Of a stretch of DNA of 64,000 nt, positions 22,663-31,061 are shown piece by piece. Both the position numbers and the translations under genes were made by a program. The first letter of the stretch is position 1. Every line of letters begins with the position of its first letter. The notes under the pieces were generated by a model, which worked only from the letters and a program-made list of their open reading frames with translations, made no database searches and had not been told where the DNA came from. Where the stretch lies: the NCBI GenBank assembly GCA_001689495.1, contig LUJS01000015.1, positions 1 to 64,000 of the forward strand. Reading direction: 5' to 3'. This stretch comes from Bacteroidales bacterium M8. Its GTDB lineage: Bacteria; Bacteroidota; Bacteroidia; Bacteroidales; Muribaculaceae.

Positions 22663-24603
22663 TTATTTCTTCTCGGCGCTCAGTTTCTTGAGGGCCTTCT
22701 TGTTGAGCTTGACCTTGTATTTGGAGCGGAGTTCCTTGACCCAGTCGGCCTCGAGTTGCTGCTGCAGGTCTGACGACACGGCGGCCTTGACGTCGCTTGC
22801 CTCCTCGGGGGTCGAAATCACCTTCCAGTCATAGGGGAACCAAGCCGTCCACTTGCCCACGGGCTCGGCTTTCGGGCCCTCGAAGGCTATCTCGTCCACG
22901 ATCTTGTTGTCGCCCTTGGCGGTGAGCACGCGCTCTATCTTGATGTCGCGGCCAAAGCGGTCGGTGAGGGTCTTGACCAGCGAGTCGTTGCTGACTGTTC
23001 CGGTCTCGAGCATGGCCTTGGCGGCACGGGCAATCGAGTCGGAGGTGGCGAGGATGACGCAACCCTTGAATCGGGGCTTGTCCCAAGTATACTTGGAGCG
23101 ATTCTCCTCAAAGCACTTCTTCAGGGCCTCGGTGTCCTTGTTCGAGCGGTCCCAGACCTTGCGGTTCGAGATCTCGAAGAGCAGTATGCCGTCCCTGTAC
23201 TCGTTGACGAGGTTTTTGAAATCGGGATTCTCCTCTGACAGCTTGCCGCGGGCATAGCGCACAGTCTCGTTCTCGAGTTCCTGCCTTGTCTGACGCTCGA
23301 AGGCGCCATAGGGGTCGCGACCGTTGTCGCGCACGTTCTGGCCTATCTCGGCGCATACCTGTGCGGCGGTCAGCTTGCCTCCGTCGGGCAGGTTGCCCAC
23401 GACGACGTTGCCGTCGACGGCGTTGAATGCCTCCTTGTTGTCCTTGACGCCCTCCATCTGACGGCGCACGGCGTCGAGGCCCTCCTGATTGAGCGAAAAG
23501 CCCCACTTCTGCTGCAGCTCGGCTATGCGCGACTGGCGGGGCTGGTTGATGCGTCCGTCGCGGGCCATGGCCGATAGTATCTGCTTGCGGTTGTCCTCGA
23601 GGGTGCCGAGGGGCATATGCTTGTCAACCTTGACGATATGGTATCCGAAGGGGCTGAGGAACGGTTTCGACATGCCGCCGTCGGGCAGGGCGTATGCCTG
23701 CTGCTCGAACTCGGCCACCATCATGCCGGGGCCGAACTTGCCCAGCTTGCCACCCTTCTGGGCCGAGCCGGGATCGTCGCTCTCCTTCATGGCGAGAATC
23801 TCGAATACGGCGCCGTTCTGGAGCAGGTCGTAGATCGAGTCGATCTCGGCCTTCTTGACGGCCATCTCCTCCTCGGTGAGTCCTTGTGTCATCTTGAGTA
23901 TGTGGCTTGCGCTGACCAGACCCGGGTGCGGAGTCTCGCTGGTGGGCTTGATGATGTGCCAGCCGTAGGGGGCATCGTCCACCACCTCGGACACCTCGCC
24001 AATAGGGGTGTTGTAGGCGGCTTTCTCAAAGGGGTAGGGGTATTTTCCGGCAGAGATGACGCCCATATTGCCGCCGTTGCGCACGGCCGAGCGGTCTGAC
24101 GAGAATTTCCTTGCCATCTCGGCGAAGTCGGCGCCGTTGAGGATGGCGGTCCTAATCGAGTCGAGACGCTGGCGGTTGGCGTCGCGTTCGGCCTGATTGC
24201 GCCCCATGGGGAGCATGATGTGGCTGACCTCGCGCATGGTCTGCATGCGGCCCCACGCCTCGCTGATAAGACGGTCGCGCACGATGGTGTCGACCAGATA
24301 GGGGGCCGAGATGTCGGCGCAATATCCGTCAAGTTCCTTGACGAAACTTGCTGTCGTGTCGATTCCCGCCGCTTCGGCGTCGGCCACTTTGAGCTTGTAG
24401 ACCACAAACATGTCGACATATTCGTCGAGAGGCTGCGGATTCTCCTGCTGGAGGTTGTTCTTGTTGTAGAGATATTCAAATTCGCTCTGGCTGATGTCCT
24501 TGCCGTTGATGGTCATTACCGTCGGATCCCCTTTGGGGGCTGCGGCGGTGGCACCAAGCATGACGGCGGCTATCAATGCGGCCGGGAGAAATTGCTTTTT
24601 CAT
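22663..24603 (-). CDS. periplasmic peptidyl-prolyl isomerase with two parvulin domains (SurA/PpiD-like)
   Basis: This 646-residue exported protein has a signal peptide (MKKQFLPAALIAAVMLGATAAA). An N-terminal helical chaperone part (NGKDISQSEFEYLYNKNN) is followed by two parvulin modules. Module one is recognised by VSHIMLP, NGADFAEMARKFSSD and YPYPFEKAAYNTPIGEVSEV; module two by VSASHILKMTQG, GGKLGKFGPGMMV and SPFGYHIVKVD. Such proteins fold outer-membrane proteins. The remaining C-terminal 250 residues are helical and charged, as in the longer Bacteroidetes versions. It stands alone between terminators of two carbohydrate genes. Confidence 0.9.
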   Translation of the reverse strand: MKKQFLPAALIAAVMLGATAAAPKGDPTVMTINGKDISQSEFEYLYNKNNLQQENPQPLDEYVDMFVVYKLKVADAEAAGIDTTASFVKELDGYCADISAPYLVDTIVRDRLISEAWGRMQTMREVSHIMLPMGRNQAERDANRQRLDSIRTAILNGADFAEMARKFSSDRSAVRNGGNMGVISAGKYPYPFEKAAYNTPIGEVSEVVDDAPYGWHIIKPTSETPHPGLVSASHILKMTQGLTEEEMAVKKAEIDSIYDLLQNGAVFEILAMKESDDPGSAQKGGKLGKFGPGMMVAEFEQQAYALPDGGMSKPFLSPFGYHIVKVDKHMPLGTLEDNRKQILSAMARDGRINQPRQSRIAELQQKWGFSLNQEGLDAVRRQMEGVKDNKEAFNAVDGNVVVGNLPDGGKLTAAQVCAEIGQNVRDNGRDPYGAFERQTRQELENETVRYARGKLSEENPDFKNLVNEYRDGILLFEISNRKVWDRSNKDTEALKKCFEENRSKYTWDKPRFKGCVILATSDSIARAAKAMLETGTVSNDSLVKTLTDRFGRDIKIERVLTAKGDNKIVDEIAFEGPKAEPVGKWTAWFPYDWKVISTPEEASDVKAAVSSDLQQQLEADWVKELRSKYKVKLNKKALKKLSAEKK

Positions 24604-24682
24604 GAATGGATGAGATGGTTTATATCTTTTCTATGTCTATAACGCCGAGGTTTCCGAATTATTGCAGACGGGGCGAAAAACA

Positions 24683-24717
24683 GTTCCGGGACGAGCCTCG
24701 CGACATCGTCCCGGAAC
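24683..24717 (-). terminator. terminator after the GH95 gene
   Basis: GTTCCGGGACG (24683-24693) pairs perfectly with CGTCCCGGAAC (24707-24717); TGTTTTTCGC follows on the minus strand. Confidence 0.8.
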
Positions 24718-24744
24718 ATAGTCTTATGTTTTGTGCCGATTTTT

Positions 24745-27303
24745 TCAGATGTCGGCCTTGATCACATAGGTGGCTCCGGCCTCGGTGGGCAGGTCATACA
24801 TGACGGTCTCCTGCAGTGTCAGTGCGGGAATCTTGGATGCATCCTTGATGACGGGAGCGGGAATCTCGTAGACGCTGTTCAGGGGATTGGGGTTCGCGCC
24901 CTCGGCTGTCTTGAGGGTGCCGTTGCCCCCCTCGAGTCTAACCGGGGTGGCGGTGCGCAGGCGCAGGTTGCCGCCGAGGTTTGACTTGATCGTGGCCGAG
25001 ACGAGCTTGCCGTCCTTCCAAGTCATCTCCTCGATCTCGAATCCGCCGCGGGTGCGCAGGCCGCCCACCTTGCCCTCGGCCCAAGCGTCGGGCAGTGCGG
25101 GGAGCAGGTGCAGCGCTCCGTCGTGGCTCTGTACCAGCATCTCGGCCATACCGGCGGTGCAGCCGAAGTTGCCGTCGATCTGGAACGGCGGGTGAGCGTC
25201 GAACATGTTGGCGTATGTGCCGCCGTCCTGATCCTTGATGGTTACATTGGGGTCCTTGAGCTTGAGCTGGTTGCGTATCAGCGTGAAGGCGTGGTTGCCG
25301 TCGAGCAGACGGGCCCACAGGCACACCTTCCAACCCATCGACCATCCGCGGCTGGCATCGCCACGGCCTATCAGTGACTTTTTGGCCGCCTGAAACAGTT
25401 CGGGGTTGGTGTAGGGCGAGATCTGGTTGCCGGGATAGAGTCCCCACAGATGCGACACGTGGCGGTGGCTGCTCTTCTCCTTGTCCCAGTCCTCGAGCCA
25501 TTCCTGTAGCTGTCCGTACTGACCCACGTGCATTGGCGGAAGCTGAGACTTGAGCGTGCGCAGGCTGTCGGCAAACTCCTTGTCGGTGCCGAGGGTCTCG
25601 GCGGCGAGGATGGTGTTGCGCAGCAGGTCATATATCATCTGGTTGTCCATGGTCACGCCGCTGAACACCGCGAGGCTCCTTTTCTTCTCGCCGTCCATGT
25701 AGAATCCCAGTCCGGGATGATTCTCGGGCGAGTTTGAGGGTGATGCCACCTTGTATCCGGTCTTGGGGTCGGTGGTCAGGAAGTCCTGATAGAACTCGCA
25801 CGCACCCTTGAGGATGGGATAGATCTCGGCCAGATACTCCTTGTCGCCGGTATAGAGGTAACGCTCCCAGAGATGCGAGGCAAACCAAGCGTTACAGGTG
25901 GGCCAGACGCTGCACGATGCGTTGTCCACGGCACCTGTCGAGCGCCACAGGTCGGTGTTGTGGTGCAGGGTCCATCCGCGGCAGTCATACATCTTGCTCG
26001 CCGACTCGCGTCCGGTGACGCTGACGTCGCGCACCATCTGCAGGAACGGGTCGTGGCACTCGCTGAGGTTGGTGACCTCGGCGGGCCAGTAGTTCATCTC
26101 GACGTTGATGTTGGTGGTGTACTTGCTGTCCCAAGCAGGATACTGGCCGGCATCGGGATTCCAGATGCCCTGCAGGTTGGCAGGCTGCGTGCCGGGCTGC
26201 GAGGAGCATATCAGCAGATAGCGTCCGAACTGGAAGTACATGGCGGCGAGGCCGGGGTCGTCTGATGTCGAGAATTCGGCTATGCGCACGTCGGTGGGCT
26301 TGGCCTCCTGAACGGGGTTGGTGCCCAGATCGAGCGTGACGCGGTCAAACTGCTCGGCATAGCGGGCCGAGTGGTCGGCCTTGGCCTGATCGAAGCTCTT
26401 GCCGAAGGCGTTGAGCTTGGCCAGTGCCTTGGCGTCGGCGTCGCCCGAGATGTCCTTGTAGTTGACGAAGTTGGTGGCCGACGACACGATGATGGTGGCG
26501 CTGTCGGCACCCTTGACGCTGAGCGAGCCCTCGGCGGCGTCGGCACTCTGCGTGCCGCCGTCGGCAATGACCTTGACGTATGTCACGGCGTTGAGCTTGT
26601 TGGGGATGTTCTCCTCCTCGGGCTTGCCCGGCAGGGTGGTGACACGCAGCATGTTGTCCGTGCCCTTGACCACCTCGGTGCTGGCTATGACGCGCTGCTT
26701 CTTCTCGGGGCCGGCAAACGACACGCCAAAGTCGAGGGCACCCTTCTTGGATGCCGTGAGGCGTATCAGGGTCACGTCGTCGGTGAGCGATGTTATCACC
26801 TCGCGCACATACTCCGTGCCACCGGCATTATAGCTGACACGGGCAGTGGCCTTCGAGAGGTCAAGCTCGCGCGAGTAGCCTGTGGCCGACGAGTGCGACT
26901 CGGGGAAGTCGAGCACCAGATTGCCTATCGACTCATAGATCATGCCGTGGGCGGTGATGTTGCGGTCGGCGGTGATGTTGGTCATGGCCAGCCTCTGCGC
27001 CTCCTCGTAGTTGCCCTCGTTGATGCAGTCGCGTATCTTCTGCAGATACTTGATGGCGTTGGGGTTGTAGTTGTTGTAGGGGCTGCCGGACCAGAAGGTG
27101 TCCTCGTTGAGCTGGATGGTGTCGCGGGGGATGCCGCCATAGACCATGGCTCCGAGATGTCCGTTGCCGAGGGGCAGGGCCTCGACCCAATAGTCGGCGG
27201 GGCGGTCGTAGCGCAGCGTCAGCCCCTTGCCGTCACTGCCTGCCGCCGTCAGGGGCAGCAGCATCAGTGACAGGATAAGTGTGAACAGGGTTTTACGAAT
27301 CAT
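24745..27303 (-). CDS. GH95-family glycoside hydrolase (alpha-L-fucosidase / alpha-L-galactosidase)
   Basis: This secreted protein of 852 residues has signal peptide MIRKTLFTLILSLMLLPLTA. GH95 landmarks are WVEALPLGNGHLGAMVYGG, QLNEDTFWSGSPY, QPANLQGIWNPD, NINVEMNYWPAE, LHHNTDLWR and QIDGNFGCTAGMAEML. Members hydrolyse terminal alpha-L-fucose or alpha-L-galactose; with a GH140 gene close by, the L-galactose of rhamnogalacturonan II is plausible. A second in-frame ATG at 27312 adds MFI before the signal peptide and is also downstream of the promoter, so the start is not certain. It has its own promoter and terminator. Confidence 0.9.
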   Translation of the reverse strand: MIRKTLFTLILSLMLLPLTAAGSDGKGLTLRYDRPADYWVEALPLGNGHLGAMVYGGIPRDTIQLNEDTFWSGSPYNNYNPNAIKYLQKIRDCINEGNYEEAQRLAMTNITADRNITAHGMIYESIGNLVLDFPESHSSATGYSRELDLSKATARVSYNAGGTEYVREVITSLTDDVTLIRLTASKKGALDFGVSFAGPEKKQRVIASTEVVKGTDNMLRVTTLPGKPEEENIPNKLNAVTYVKVIADGGTQSADAAEGSLSVKGADSATIIVSSATNFVNYKDISGDADAKALAKLNAFGKSFDQAKADHSARYAEQFDRVTLDLGTNPVQEAKPTDVRIAEFSTSDDPGLAAMYFQFGRYLLICSSQPGTQPANLQGIWNPDAGQYPAWDSKYTTNINVEMNYWPAEVTNLSECHDPFLQMVRDVSVTGRESASKMYDCRGWTLHHNTDLWRSTGAVDNASCSVWPTCNAWFASHLWERYLYTGDKEYLAEIYPILKGACEFYQDFLTTDPKTGYKVASPSNSPENHPGLGFYMDGEKKRSLAVFSGVTMDNQMIYDLLRNTILAAETLGTDKEFADSLRTLKSQLPPMHVGQYGQLQEWLEDWDKEKSSHRHVSHLWGLYPGNQISPYTNPELFQAAKKSLIGRGDASRGWSMGWKVCLWARLLDGNHAFTLIRNQLKLKDPNVTIKDQDGGTYANMFDAHPPFQIDGNFGCTAGMAEMLVQSHDGALHLLPALPDAWAEGKVGGLRTRGGFEIEEMTWKDGKLVSATIKSNLGGNLRLRTATPVRLEGGNGTLKTAEGANPNPLNSVYEIPAPVIKDASKIPALTLQETVMYDLPTEAGATYVIKADI

Positions 27304-27329
27304 GATAAACATTAAGGTTTTGAACTGTA

Positions 27330-27360
27330 CAAAGGTATGAAAAAATGCTTTTTATTCAAA
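27330..27360 (-). promoter_or_regulatory. promoter of the GH95 gene
   Basis: TTTG (27360-27357) and TACCTTTG (27337-27330) are 19 bases apart on the minus strand, a full consensus match. Transcription should begin near 27326, leaving a leader of 14 or 23 bases depending on the start codon. Confidence 0.65.
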
Positions 27361-27364
27361 ACGG

Positions 27365-30300
27365 TTATTTAAGTATTGCCTTCGATGTGCGCGAAGTGCC
27401 GTCCGAAAGAGTCTCGACTATGATGTTGAATCCATCGAACGGGGTGTCTGACGCCATGCCCGCGGCGTTGTAATAGACGCGGCCTGTTACCTCGCCCACG
27501 GTGACGGGCGACAGAAGCGAAGTGCCTGTGGTGCTGACGGCCTTTGTGCCGAGGCTGCCGAACTCGTTGACGGGCGTTACGCTGTAGACCTCGTTACCGC
27601 TACGCGATGCCGGGCCTGTCGCGAGTGTAGTCTCGGTGGTGATGGCGATCACGTTGTCGTTGCTGTCGGTGACTACATAGCAGATGGCATATTTGGACTC
27701 ATTCCATGTCAGCACGCCGGTCTTGGGATCGAGCTGTACTTCGGCAGGGGCCTCGACTGCCTCGAAGAGGCTGCGGGGATTCCAGCCGTCTGTTCCCGAT
27801 GTTACGTTCTCGTATGTATAGCGAGCGGCCTCCTCGGCTGTCAGGATGGCCTGACGCCTTACTTTTTCGTCCTGTCCGTCAACCTTGTACTCGGTGCGGC
27901 GGTGTGTCAGGTCTATCGGGTTGCCGTCGGCATCGGTGCTGTTGTACTCGGCGAAGAGCTTGGGCGCGATGTGCCACTCGCTCCAGCCCTCGGGCGCGAA
28001 TGTCGTCTTGAATGTTGTGTTGAGCCACACGGTGATGGGGGCGTTGTTCCATGCGCGTCCCAGCTTGTGGTCCTTGCCGGCGCCCTCGAGGACGCAGCTC
28101 TCCATCACATAACCCCACTTGGTGCCCTCGTGATGTGCCGGAGCAACGACCACTGAGCCGGTCGAGCGTGCGTTATGGAATGTGGTGTTCTCGACATAGA
28201 TGTCGCCCGCGCCATAGAAGTAGTCGACAGCGCCCTCGATGAAGCAGTTGTTGACATAGTGGCGGTCTGAGACATTGGTGGTCGTGGTGAACCAAGTGTC
28301 TTGGAACGAGCGGAATGAGCAGTTGTTGAACGCCTGACGGTCGTTGCACGAGCGCATTGCCAGACCCATGGGACCTGCCTGCTTCTCGACGCCGTAAGAG
28401 TTGTAGTACGTGATGTTCTCGGTATAGAAATCGGTGGCGTCTACCTGAAATACACCCTGATAGCCATAGGTCTTCGAGGCGGGGTTGTTGGTCGAATACT
28501 CATATCCTATGTCCGAGCTGCCGCCGTTGTTGATCCAGAACTTGATGATGGTCTTCTCCTTGTCCTGACCGATGAGGTGTATGAAGGGTTTTGTCTTGGG
28601 GATGCGTACCAGTTCCTCGTACTCGCCGTTCTTGACAAAGATCAGATAGGGTGTCACGCGGCCCTCGGGAGCTCCGTCGATGGCTGCCTGGACGGTGGTG
28701 TGGGTGCCGGTGCCGTCCTGTGCCACGATGGCGTCAAATCCGCGCTTGGCGGGCTCGGGGCGCTGCATTGTGGTGAAGCTGATCTCGGTGCCCTCGAACG
28801 GGTTGCCGGCCATGTCGGTGATTGCGCCGGGTGCCACTGAGAATACATATTGGGTGCCGTAGTCGAGACCCGAGTATGCGAATGAGGCTGTCTTGCTGCC
28901 ATATTTGCCTGTCAGCTCGACACCGTTGAGGGTGATGCCACCCTTGCCGGCCTGAACGCGCTCGTTGAACGTGAGGATGAAGTTGCCCTTGGCCGAAGCG
29001 GTGTTGGAGCCGGCGGCGGGTGACGAGCCCAGCAGTCGGGGTGCCTCGGTGTCATTGACAGCCTCGAGGTCGGCAAATACGGCGATGTCAGCCAGATAGA
29101 AGCCCTCGGTGTCTTTGCCGCCGGGCGTGCCTATCAGGGCGCTCTCCTTGTCGCCGACCCAGCGCACGTAGACAGTGCCGAGACCCTCGGGGAGGGTGGC
29201 GTTGAAGGGTATCCACTCGTTTTTGGTCATCTCGATTGATGCGAGGTCAGTATAGTTGACGCCGTCGGTCGAATACTGCATCTTCTGTACCGAGTGCACG
29301 CAGTCGTTGTCGGCAGCCGCGAGCGACTGTATCCTCACGTTGGTATATCCGGTGGCGTTGAAGCTTGCCACGAAGGCTCGGGGAGCCGACATGGAGGCGC
29401 GGTCGGTGTAGCGGCGTATGCAGTTGAGCTCGTTGCCGCCGAAGTTGCGTGTCGAGGCGCCCCAGTTGGTGGTCGAGCCGTCGGCGTTGACCAGCGTGAG
29501 GAGGCCGGTGTTGTCGGTGGTCATGGCATAGTCGGCCGGACGGTTGCCACGGGGCTCGCCGCTGGCAAAGTCCCAAGCCACGATGAAGGGTATCACGTCG
29601 AACTCGGCCCTGACGGTCTTGTCGCCGTCCATGACCACGCTGCGCACGGGGTCGGCACTGCCGTTCTCCCAAGCGAGGAACGATGTGACGGAGTTGGGTA
29701 CAATCCTGACAGCCACCTCCGTACCGGTCTCATAGATGCCGTTGACAGGCTCGGGCGACAGCGATACCTTGCCCCACGCGGCGCCCTCGCCCGTCTTGTC
29801 GACAGTGAGCGTGTAGGTGTCCACGGGGTTGAAGATTGCCGTGAGGGCGGTCTCTCCGCCGATGGTGAATGTATAGGGATTCTCGGTCGAAAGAGTCTTG
29901 CCCGAGGCATCGCGCCACTCGCCGAAACGGTAACCGTAGGCGGCCTGAGCGGTGACGGTGACAGACTCGCCGGACTCGAATACGGCCGACTCGGGTGTCA
30001 CGCTACCGCCTGCTGCGGGCGATGCAGTCACAGTGAGTTCTGCGGCTGAGGCTATTGTCTTGAGCCATCTCGGGTCGCCGACGACACCGCCTGTGGTCGA
30101 GGCTGTTGCAAGGGGGGACGATGATACGATGGTGAAGTCGCCGTTGGCAGGGTCTGGGAAGGAGAGTCCCGTCAGTCCGAGCCCCTCGAGCGAGAGGTCG
30201 CTGATGTCGGAGACGGCACCGTCAGACATATTGTAGCCGCCATACTCGACCACAAGATTGTTCTTGGCCGTGAGCGTGCCCCCTTTGGCCTGAATCATCT

Positions 30301-31039
30301 GCGGCAGCACGCCGTTGGCACCACCCTTATAGACGATGTTGTCCGTGAACGTGTAGACCGACGATTTGCTGTAACGGCCCTCTGACTTGCACAGGGCGCG
30401 GTCGTTGGACTTGCCCCAGCGATAGACGGTGTTGTGTGTGAACGTGAATGTCAGTGTATTGTCTGCCGCGTTGGCATTGGGGCAGAAGAAACTCTCGCCG
30501 GTCTGATAGTTGTAGAGCGTCGAGTTGGTCACGGTGACGCTCCCCACGGCATGCTTGGGATAGAGGAAATTCCATCCGCCCGTGCCGCAGTCGTGTATCT
30601 TGCAGTTGTCGAACGTGATGCCGTCGATCTTGAAGCCGGCGTTGTTGGTGCGCAGGAAACAGCGGCCCACGTTGGCCACCTCGCAGTTCCGGACGGTGAT
30701 CTCGCGGATGTCGCCGTAGTTGTCGAGGCTGATGAAATAAGAGTCGGTGATGCGGATGTTCAACCCGTCGAGCACGATGCCGCCGTCGGTGAGGGTGGCA
30801 TCATTGGCCCTGAACAGGCCGCCAAACGTGACATCGGCCTCGGGTGCCGCCTTGAGCGTCACGGTCTTGCCTGCGGGGAATGTGAACTGGCCGCCATAGG
30901 CGCCCTCGGCGAGCAGGAGCACATCGCCGTCTGCGGCCGATGCGAATGCCTTCTGAAGCGTGGCCGGGTCCACGCTCGTCTCCACGGCACCCGCCGACAG
31001 CGCGGCGAGTAACATGAGGACTGTAGATTTTAGTTTCAT
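27365..31039 (-). CDS. multidomain CE8 pectin methylesterase with N-terminal beta-helix domain
   Basis: This 1224-residue exported protein has a signal peptide (about 1-18). A parallel beta-helix region follows (to about 330, resembling DUF5123/DUF4957 pectin-associated domains), then two InlB-like beta repeats (about 335-485), a galactose-binding-like module, and an SbsA-type Ig domain (PRLLGSSPAAGSNT, FNERV). The CE8 esterase occupies about 765-1085. CE8 residues are present: glutamine and aspartate in SFRSFQDTWF (about 918), aspartate in EGAVDYFYGAGD (about 940) and arginine in LGRAW (about 996). It removes methyl esters from pectin. The last 40 residues resemble a secretion-type C-terminal tail. 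It is 22 bases behind the PL1-like gene. Confidence 0.88.
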   Translation of the reverse strand: MKLKSTVLMLLAALSAGAVETSVDPATLQKAFASAADGDVLLLAEGAYGGQFTFPAGKTVTLKAAPEADVTFGGLFRANDATLTDGGIVLDGLNIRITDSYFISLDNYGDIREITVRNCEVANVGRCFLRTNNAGFKIDGITFDNCKIHDCGTGGWNFLYPKHAVGSVTVTNSTLYNYQTGESFFCPNANAADNTLTFTFTHNTVYRWGKSNDRALCKSEGRYSKSSVYTFTDNIVYKGGANGVLPQMIQAKGGTLTAKNNLVVEYGGYNMSDGAVSDISDLSLEGLGLTGLSFPDPANGDFTIVSSSPLATASTTGGVVGDPRWLKTIASAAELTVTASPAAGGSVTPESAVFESGESVTVTAQAAYGYRFGEWRDASGKTLSTENPYTFTIGGETALTAIFNPVDTYTLTVDKTGEGAAWGKVSLSPEPVNGIYETGTEVAVRIVPNSVTSFLAWENGSADPVRSVVMDGDKTVRAEFDVIPFIVAWDFASGEPRGNRPADYAMTTDNTGLLTLVNADGSTTNWGASTRNFGGNELNCIRRYTDRASMSAPRAFVASFNATGYTNVRIQSLAAADNDCVHSVQKMQYSTDGVNYTDLASIEMTKNEWIPFNATLPEGLGTVYVRWVGDKESALIGTPGGKDTEGFYLADIAVFADLEAVNDTEAPRLLGSSPAAGSNTASAKGNFILTFNERVQAGKGGITLNGVELTGKYGSKTASFAYSGLDYGTQYVFSVAPGAITDMAGNPFEGTEISFTTMQRPEPAKRGFDAIVAQDGTGTHTTVQAAIDGAPEGRVTPYLIFVKNGEYEELVRIPKTKPFIHLIGQDKEKTIIKFWINNGGSSDIGYEYSTNNPASKTYGYQGVFQVDATDFYTENITYYNSYGVEKQAGPMGLAMRSCNDRQAFNNCSFRSFQDTWFTTTTNVSDRHYVNNCFIEGAVDYFYGAGDIYVENTTFHNARSTGSVVVAPAHHEGTKWGYVMESCVLEGAGKDHKLGRAWNNAPITVWLNTTFKTTFAPEGWSEWHIAPKLFAEYNSTDADGNPIDLTHRRTEYKVDGQDEKVRRQAILTAEEAARYTYENVTSGTDGWNPRSLFEAVEAPAEVQLDPKTGVLTWNESKYAICYVVTDSNDNVIAITTETTLATGPASRSGNEVYSVTPVNEFGSLGTKAVSTTGTSLLSPVTVGEVTGRVYYNAAGMASDTPFDGFNIIVETLSDGTSRTSKAILK

Positions 31040-31061
31040 GGATACGGTAATTTATTTGAGT

